From: Gemmatimonadota bacterium
GTDB taxonomy: Bacteria > Gemmatimonadota > Gemmatimonadetes > Longimicrobiales > Longimicrobiaceae
Direction: 5' to 3'
Assembly (NCBI GenBank): GCA_019240375.1
Contig: JAFAYN010000105.1
Location: 1 to 5,809, forward strand
DNA length: 5,809 bases
In this document: in pieces, positions 1-4,606 of the stretch
How the letters are laid out: every line of letters starts with the position of its first letter
Position numbering within the stretch: the stretch's first letter is position 1
Notes under the pieces: model-generated
Databases searched by the model: none
Seen by the model: the letters and a program-made list of their open reading frames with translations, nothing else
Told to the model about the DNA's origin: nothing
Position numbers and translations under genes: made by a program

Positions 1-2531
1 GGGAGCACGGCGACGAGATCCGCCAGCTCTCGCGCGAGGGGAAGGGATTCGGGATCGTCGCGGGGACGGGGACCGGGAAGACGCTGGCGATCCGCGAGAT
101 GGCGCGCTCCATCGTGGGCGGCGAGCTGCGCGTGGGGGTGGTGAACCGGGAGCGCGAGGCGACGCCGGAAACGCCCAACTGGAACGTGGTGATCGTCACC
201 ACCGGGATCGCGCGGCGCTGGCTGCAGGACGAGCTGATCACCGCGGACGACGTGATCGTGGTGGACGAGATCCACCAGACCTCGGCGGAGCTGGAGCTCT
301 GCCTGGCGCTCGCCAAGCGCGCGGGGTGCCGCTTCATCTGGCTGTCGGCCACCGTGGACCCCTCGTTCTACCAGGAGTACCTGGACTCGGCCACGGTGAT
401 CGAGTCGTCGGCGTTCGACCCGGCCAAGGCGGCGACGGTGCGCGTTTCCGGGACCCGCGACCCGCTGGAGTTCCTGGGCGACCGCTTCCTCCGCCACGTC
501 ACGAAGGAGAAGCGCGGGGTGGCGGTATTCGTCCCCACCCGCGCCGGGACCGAGCAGGTGGCCAAGCAGATCACCGAGAAGTGGCCAAAGGTCTTCGCGG
601 AGTACTACCACGGCGGGGAGCCGGTCTCCAAGCTGGCTCCCTTCCTGGAGGGGACGGCGCAGCACCCGTACATCCTGTCGATGACGGCGGCCGGGCAGTC
701 GGCGCTGAACATCCGCGGGCTGGACACGGTGATCATCGAGGACGCGCAGTTCACCTCGCTGGTGAAGAAGGGGAAGAACGTGCTGACCCGCCTCCCGCTG
801 GGCTCCAACGAGATCCTGCAGATGGCGGGGCGGGTGCACGGCCGGGTGGAGGGGGGCGAGGTGTACATCCTGTCGGAGCGGGACATCGACTTCGCCAAGC
901 TGGAGCCGACCGAGCCCAACTTCCAGCTCGCGGGCGACCCGGAGCGGGTGGCGATGACCTGCGCGGATATGGGGGTGCGCGCGGACGAGCTGGACCTCCC
1001 CGTGCCGCTGGACCGGATCGCCTACCGCCGCTCGCTGGAGCTGCTGGAGAAGCGCGGGCTGATCCGCGCCAACCGGCTCACCGACTACGGGCGCCGGGTG
1101 GAGGTGCTCCCCGTGGACCGCCCCTGGGGCGAGCTGCTGGTGCGCGCGCCCGAGAACCTGATCCCGCTGGTGGCGACCTGCGCCTCGATCGAGTCGCTGT
1201 ACCGGATGCTCCGCCAGGACAACGAGATCGGGCAGTACGTGGTCCCCGGGAGCGACCACCTGACCACCTACCGGATCTACGAGGACGCGCTCCGCACCTG
1301 CGGGACGCTGGGGAACGTGTACGGCCTCCCCCGGCACGTGTACGACGAGAAGACCATCGAGGAGTGGGCCGAGGAGCGCGGGGTGCTGGTGCGCTCCATC
1401 GAGGACGGCGCGCTCGCCATCGCCTCCATCTACCGCTCGCTCGACCAGGAGCTGCCGCGCTACTTCCCCCGGCTCAACGACGAGCTGATCCGCGACTGGC
1501 AGCGGCTGCTGGCCGAGGTGATGCCCTTCGACCTGGTGATCGACGAGGAAACGAGCTGGGGCGAGGAGGTGCGCGTCTCGCAGAATAGCGTGTGCAGGAA
1601 CAACGGCGCCATCGTGGGCACCATCCGCTACTTCTCGGACCGCTTCGGGCGGACGCGCGGCTCCATCGACGGGACGGAGATCCCCTACAACCTGACGTGG
1701 GAGTTCGCGGTGGGGGACGAGCCGGAGGTCGTGTACGACCCGGGGCACCGCCGCACCCCATTGCGGGTGCGGACCGCGCGCACCTTCCACGGCTTCGAGC
1801 TGGACTCGGAGGTGGAGGGGATCAACCGCTTCCCCACCGGGCTGGAGGACGCGGCGCGCCGGGCGCTGGCCGAGGCGATGGCGGCGGGCGCGGCGTACCA
1901 CAAGGACGCGCGCCACGACCGCGAGGTGGTGCGCGAGCTGAGGGAAACGTACCGCCGCTCGGGCGGAGCGGTGCCGGAGATCACCGAAAAGGCGCTGGCC
2001 GATTACTTCGTGGGGCGGATGGCGGAGGTGAACTCGTACGACGAGTTCATGAACGCCGACCTCAAGATCGATCCGGACGCCTTCGTCCCGGCGGAGGAGC
2101 GGGCGCGCTGGGCGCGGCTCCCCGACAGCATCGTGCTGGACGGGAAAGAGTACCCGCTGGACTACGCCTTCGAGGGGGAGACACCGGTGGTGCGCGCCCG
2201 AGTACCGGCAAAGATCATCTGGGACATCGACGAGGCGTCGCTCCCCACCTACGACCGGCCGCTGCACTGGACCGTGGTGCGCGGGAAGCGGGAGGCGATC
2301 CGCGCTCCGACGCTGGACGACGCGCGCGACATGGTGGCGGAGAACCGCTTCGAGCGCGCCCGCAGCCCCGAGGACCCGGAGACCCGGGACGACGAGCAGC
2401 CGCGGCGCAGGGGACAGAGGGGCGGCCCACGCGGGAAGAAGGACGGACGCCCGGCGTACTCCGGCCCCCGTCCACCGAAGGGCGGCGGCGGGCGGCGGGG
2501 ACGCGGGGGGGGCGGGAGGAAGCGGCGGTGA
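1..2531 (+). CDS. DEAH-type superfamily 2 helicase (HrpA/HrpB-like), 5'-truncated by window edge
   Basis: Probable ATP-dependent RNA (or RNA/DNA) helicase of the cytoplasm. The frame is open from base 3 (842 visible codons) and ends with TGA at 2529-2531. Motifs in order: Walker A GTGTGKT (63-83); motif Ib-like VTTG before ARRWL; motif II DEIH (264-275), a DEAH-box variant; motif III SAT (345-353); motif V TAAGQSALN (about 684-710); motif VI QMAGRVHGR (819-845). A winged-helix/HA2-like stretch follows (about 948-1148, with LLEKRGLI and LTDYGRRVEVLP). The C-terminal half (about 1150-2390) is not assigned; a segment near 2136-2180 (LDGKEYPLDYAFEGE) faintly recalls the C-terminal domain of HrpA. 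The end (2400-2528) is an Arg/Gly-rich basic tail. Walker A lies before the first in-window ATG (99), so that ATG is not the start. Helicase class is well supported; substrate and subfamily are inference. No partner gene is visible. Confidence 0.9.
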   Translation, partial: EHGDEIRQLSREGKGFGIVAGTGTGKTLAIREMARSIVGGELRVGVVNREREATPETPNWNVVIVTTGIARRWLQDELITADDVIVVDEIHQTSAELELCLALAKRAGCRFIWLSATVDPSFYQEYLDSATVIESSAFDPAKAATVRVSGTRDPLEFLGDRFLRHVTKEKRGVAVFVPTRAGTEQVAKQITEKWPKVFAEYYHGGEPVSKLAPFLEGTAQHPYILSMTAAGQSALNIRGLDTVIIEDAQFTSLVKKGKNVLTRLPLGSNEILQMAGRVHGRVEGGEVYILSERDIDFAKLEPTEPNFQLAGDPERVAMTCADMGVRADELDLPVPLDRIAYRRSLELLEKRGLIRANRLTDYGRRVEVLPVDRPWGELLVRAPENLIPLVATCASIESLYRMLRQDNEIGQYVVPGSDHLTTYRIYEDALRTCGTLGNVYGLPRHVYDEKTIEEWAEERGVLVRSIEDGALAIASIYRSLDQELPRYFPRLNDELIRDWQRLLAEVMPFDLVIDEETSWGEEVRVSQNSVCRNNGAIVGTIRYFSDRFGRTRGSIDGTEIPYNLTWEFAVGDEPEVVYDPGHRRTPLRVRTARTFHGFELDSEVEGINRFPTGLEDAARRALAEAMAAGAAYHKDARHDREVVRELRETYRRSGGAVPEITEKALADYFVGRMAEVNSYDEFMNADLKIDPDAFVPAEERARWARLPDSIVLDGKEYPLDYAFEGETPVVRARVPAKIIWDIDEASLPTYDRPLHWTVVRGKREAIRAPTLDDARDMVAENRFERARSPEDPETRDDEQPRRRGQRGGPRGKKDGRPAYSGPRPPKGGGGRRGRGGGGRKRR
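2400..2528 (+). other. RG/RGG-rich basic tail of the helicase
   Basis: The last 43 codons of the helicase encode an Arg/Gly/Lys/Pro-rich, low-complexity tail with repeated RG and GG units, for example RRRGQRGG near its start and RRGRGGGGRKRR at the very end. Such tails are usually disordered and in several RNA helicases bind RNA non-specifically or anchor the enzyme to ribonucleoprotein. RNA binding here is inference from composition only. Confidence 0.7.
2480..2516 (+). other. Potential G-quadruplex motif in the helicase mRNA
   Basis: Five G-tracts of at least three occur on the coding strand: 2480-2482, 2490-2492, 2497-2500, 2505-2512 and 2514-2516, separated by 7, 4, 4 and 1 bases. This satisfies the usual G3+ N1-7 pattern. 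It lies 12 bases before the stop codon and encodes the Gly/Arg tail, so glycine (GGN) and arginine (CGG) codons in a GC-rich genome may explain it without any function. Confidence 0.45.
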
Positions 2532-2539
2532 GCGCACCC

Positions 2540-2573
2540 GGCTCCGCCCTAGCCCTCGGCTCGGGGCGGAGTC
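2540..2573 (+). terminator. GC-rich hairpin after the helicase gene, possible terminator without a U-tract
   Basis: CTCCGCCC (2542-2549) pairs perfectly with GGGCGGAG (2564-2571), extended outward by a G-U (2541/2572) and a G-C (2540/2573) pair. Above a small internal mismatch, AGCC (2551-2554) pairs with GGCT (2558-2561) around a CTC loop. It begins 8 bases after the helicase stop codon. No T-run follows, so it is not a canonical intrinsic terminator; it could protect the 3' end or act with Rho. Confidence 0.4.
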
Positions 2574-2601
2574 CGGTCGTGCCCCACCGTCCGCCTCTCA
2601 C

Positions 2602-2629
2602 TTGCCCCCTGCGCCGCGCCGCGTAATAT
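2602..2629 (+). promoter_or_regulatory. Sigma70-like promoter for the M49-like peptidase gene
   Basis: TTGCCC (2602-2607) and TAATAT (2624-2629) are separated by 16 bases; each matches the consensus hexamer at four of six positions. TAATAT is an AT island in otherwise extremely GC-rich DNA. Transcription would start near 2636, giving a leader of about 45 bases that contains the Shine-Dalgarno site. Prediction from sequence pattern only; no operator repeat is seen beside it. Confidence 0.5.
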
Positions 2630-2669
2630 GCTCCCCGTGGACCGCGAGCCACGCCGTCCTACCGACCCC

Positions 2670-2674
2670 AGGAG
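2670..2674 (+). promoter_or_regulatory. Shine-Dalgarno site that sets the peptidase start
   Basis: AGGAG lies 7 bases before the ATG at 2682. It decides between two in-frame ATGs: the upstream one at 2628 has no such site and overlaps the -10 element, whereas the ATG at 2682 starts directly with a lipoprotein signal peptide. Confidence 0.8.
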
Positions 2675-2681
2675 AACTCCC

Positions 2682-4415
2682 ATGTCCCATCGCAAGCTCT
2701 GCGCGGCCGCCCTTCTGGCGCTCGCGCTCCCCGGCTGCGCCGCGCAGACCGGCCCGCAATCGCGCCCCATCGCCGCCGCGCGGCCGCTCCCGATGACTCC
2801 GTCCGCCGTCCCCGTGGCCGCCGTTCCTGCCGCGTCCGGCGCGGGCGAGACGGTGCCGCAGCGGCTGGCCCGCTACACCCCGGTGCGCCTGACCACGGAC
2901 CTGTCGAAGCTCTCGGAGAGCGACCGGCGGATGCTCCCGCTGCTCATCGACGCCGCGCGCCAGATGGACGCGATCTTCTGGCTGGAGGCGTACGGGAGCC
3001 GCGAGGAGCTGATGAACGCCATCCGCGACCCGCAGACGCGCACCTACGCGGAGATCAACTACGGCCCGTGGGACCGCCTGGAGGAGAACGCCGCCTTCAT
3101 CCCCGGCACCCCGGCGAAGCGGCCCGGCGCCAACTTCTACCCGGCCGACGTGACCAAGGAGGAGTTCGACCGCGCCGTGGCCGGGGGCGGGGCGCGTGCC
3201 GACTCGCTGAAGAGCCTGTACACGCTGGTGCGCCGGGACGAGGGCGGACGGCTGGTCGCCATCCCCTACCACGTCGCCTTCCGCCCGTACGTGGAGAGCG
3301 CGGCCGCCAGCCTGCGCCAGGCCGCCCAGATCGCCGGCGACCCGGGGCTGCGCCGCTACCTGGAGCTGCGCGCCCAGGCGCTGCTCACCGACGACTACCA
3401 GCCGAGCGACCTGGCGTGGATGGACATGAAGGACAACACGCTCGACCTGGTGATCGGGCCGATCGAGACGTACGAGGACGAGCTGTACGGGTACAAGGCG
3501 GGACACGAGTCGTACGTGCTGATCAAGGACCGGGAGTGGAGCCAGCGGCTGGCGCGCTACGTCGCCCTCCTCCCGTCGCTGCAGCGCGGACTCCCCGTGG
3601 CCGAGGAGTTCAAGCGCGAGACGCCGGGGACCGGGTCGGACCTGAACGCGTACGACGCGGTGTACTACGCGGGGGAGGCGAACGCCGGGGCGAAGACCAT
3701 CGCCATCAACCTCCCCAACGACGAGCAGGTGCAGCTCCGGAAGGGGACGCGCCGGCTCCAGCTCAAGAACGCGATGCGCGCCAAGTTCGACAGGATCCTG
3801 GTGCCGGTCGCGCGGGAGCTGATCGTCCCGGACGAGATGGGGCACGTCACCTTCGACGCCTTCTTCGAGAACACCATGTTCCACGAGGTGGCGCACGGGC
3901 TGGGGATCAAGAACACCATCAACAGCCGGCGGACGGTGCGCGAGGCGCTGAAGGAGCGCGCGGGCGGGCTGGAGGAGGAGAAGGCCGACGTGCTGGGGCT
4001 GTACATGGTGTCGCAGCTCGCCCAGCGCGGCGAGCTGGGGCAGAGGGACCTGCGCGACAACTTCACCACCTTCCTGGCCGGGCTCTTCCGCTCGGTGCGC
4101 TTCGGTGCCTCGGACGCGCACGGGCGCGCCAAAATGGCGACCTTCAACTTCTTCCAGGAGATGGGGGCCTTCTCGCGCGACCCGGCCACCGGCAAGTACC
4201 GCGTCGACTACGACCGGATGCAGCAGGCGGTCAACGCCCTTTCCGCGAAGATCCTGCAGCTTCAGGGGACCGGCGACTACGCGGGCGTCGGCGAGTTCAT
4301 GACCGGGTACGGGGTGATCAAGCCGCAGCTCCAGCAGGACCTGGCGCGGCTGTCGGCGGCGAACATCCCGGTGGACGTGGTCTTCGACCAGGGGATGTCG
4401 GTCCTCCAGCCCTGA
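2682..4415 (+). CDS. M49-family (dipeptidyl-peptidase III-like) zinc peptidase, predicted lipoprotein
   Basis: Probable zinc metallopeptidase of 577 residues. Classical M49 enzymes cut dipeptides from the N-terminus of short peptides; here substrate and reaction are inferred. Residues 1-19 (MSHRK, a hydrophobic run, then LPGC) look like a lipoprotein signal with lipidated Cys19; the mature part has no other cysteine. Residues 20-60 are an Ala/Pro-rich linker. M49 hallmarks, aligned from memory to human DPP III: IGPIETYED (258-266), where Glu262 and Tyr264 match the substrate-binding Glu and catalytic Tyr; INLPN (Asn343, Asn346) matching the two substrate-binding Asn; HEVAH (401-405), the zinc motif; EEEKAD (431-436), with Glu432 as third zinc ligand; and His480 in AHGRAK, matching the transition-state His. 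Unlike the eukaryotic enzymes the zinc motif is HEXXH, not HEXXGH, and the protein is shorter (they have about 700 residues or more). It has its own promoter and terminator. Family call is strong; extracytoplasmic location is likely. Confidence 0.9.
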   Translation: MSHRKLCAAALLALALPGCAAQTGPQSRPIAAARPLPMTPSAVPVAAVPAASGAGETVPQRLARYTPVRLTTDLSKLSESDRRMLPLLIDAARQMDAIFWLEAYGSREELMNAIRDPQTRTYAEINYGPWDRLEENAAFIPGTPAKRPGANFYPADVTKEEFDRAVAGGGARADSLKSLYTLVRRDEGGRLVAIPYHVAFRPYVESAAASLRQAAQIAGDPGLRRYLELRAQALLTDDYQPSDLAWMDMKDNTLDLVIGPIETYEDELYGYKAGHESYVLIKDREWSQRLARYVALLPSLQRGLPVAEEFKRETPGTGSDLNAYDAVYYAGEANAGAKTIAINLPNDEQVQLRKGTRRLQLKNAMRAKFDRILVPVARELIVPDEMGHVTFDAFFENTMFHEVAHGLGIKNTINSRRTVREALKERAGGLEEEKADVLGLYMVSQLAQRGELGQRDLRDNFTTFLAGLFRSVRFGASDAHGRAKMATFNFFQEMGAFSRDPATGKYRVDYDRMQQAVNALSAKILQLQGTGDYAGVGEFMTGYGVIKPQLQQDLARLSAANIPVDVVFDQGMSVLQP

Positions 4416-4442
4416 GGGCGGGCCGGGATCCCGGCCGCGCCC
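4416..4442 (+). repeat. Perfect palindrome within a longer hairpin directly after the peptidase stop codon
   Basis: GGCCGGGATCCCGGCC (4421-4436) is a perfect 16-base palindrome. Outside it, GGGCG (4416-4420) pairs with CGCCC (4438-4442) if G4437 is bulged. The structure starts at the base after the stop codon. No T-run follows, so it is not itself an intrinsic terminator; it may stabilise the mRNA end or act as a pause element ahead of the terminator downstream. Confidence 0.6.
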
Positions 4443-4451
4443 GTCCACACC

Positions 4452-4491
4452 GGCTCCGCCGCGGGGGATCCCTCCGCGGCGGAGCCTTTTT
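4452..4491 (+). terminator. Strong Rho-independent terminator of the peptidase gene
   Basis: A perfect 13-bp stem joins GGCTCCGCCGCGG (4452-4464) and CCGCGGCGGAGCC (4474-4486). Inside it a G-U and two G-C pairs can extend the stem to a three-base loop (4468-4470). Five T follow immediately (4487-4491). There is no A-run on the other side, so it should act on + strand transcripts only, insulating the oxidase gene from the peptidase gene. Confidence 0.92.
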
Positions 4492-4514
4492 GCGCCACCA
4501 CGGGTCGGAATCCC

Positions 4515-4543
4515 TTGCACGACGCGGGAGGGTGTCGCATAAT
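4515..4543 (+). promoter_or_regulatory. Sigma70-like promoter for the multicopper oxidase gene
   Basis: TTGCAC (4515-4520) and CATAAT (4538-4543) are spaced by 17 bases. The -10 matches the consensus at five of six positions, the -35 at three of six. It sits between the terminator and the oxidase start and predicts a leader of about 57 bases. I see no dyad resembling a known copper-sensor operator (CueR or CsoR type). Confidence 0.5.
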
Positions 4544-4606
4544 GTCCGGCGTTTCACGTCCCATCCGTCGCGGTACTCCTCCTCACCGCCGCACCCACAC
4601 GACCCG

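Noticed and set aside
99..2531. Helicase as part of a defence or phage system
   Set aside because: No nuclease, methyltransferase, toxin or phage gene is visible next to it, and the motifs alone fit a housekeeping-type RNA helicase. The left flank is outside the window, so this cannot be tested here.
326..2626. Long open frames in the second + frame (326-1588 and 1592-2626) inside the helicase gene
   Set aside because: Their translations are dominated by Gly, Arg, Pro and Ala with no motif, as expected for an off-frame reading of GC-rich coding DNA. The helicase frame carries all the conserved motifs.
2628..2681. Upstream in-frame ATG at 2628 as the peptidase start
   Set aside because: It overlaps the predicted -10 box, has no Shine-Dalgarno site, and would place 18 charged and proline-rich residues before the signal peptide. 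ATG 2682 has AGGAG 7 bases upstream.
2598..4520. 640-codon open frame on the minus strand opposite the peptidase gene
   Set aside because: It mirrors the codon structure of the + strand gene, is rich in Arg, Val, Leu and His with no recognisable domain, and runs through the terminator and promoter regions.
4532..4534. GTG at 4532 as an earlier start of the oxidase
   Set aside because: It lies inside the promoter spacer, upstream of the predicted transcription start, and would add 25 residues before the signal peptide.
4572..4590. AGGAGG-type ribosome binding site on the minus strand (complement of the CCTCCT leader)
   Set aside because: No credible minus-strand gene follows it; the frames downstream are shadows running into the terminator and the peptidase gene.
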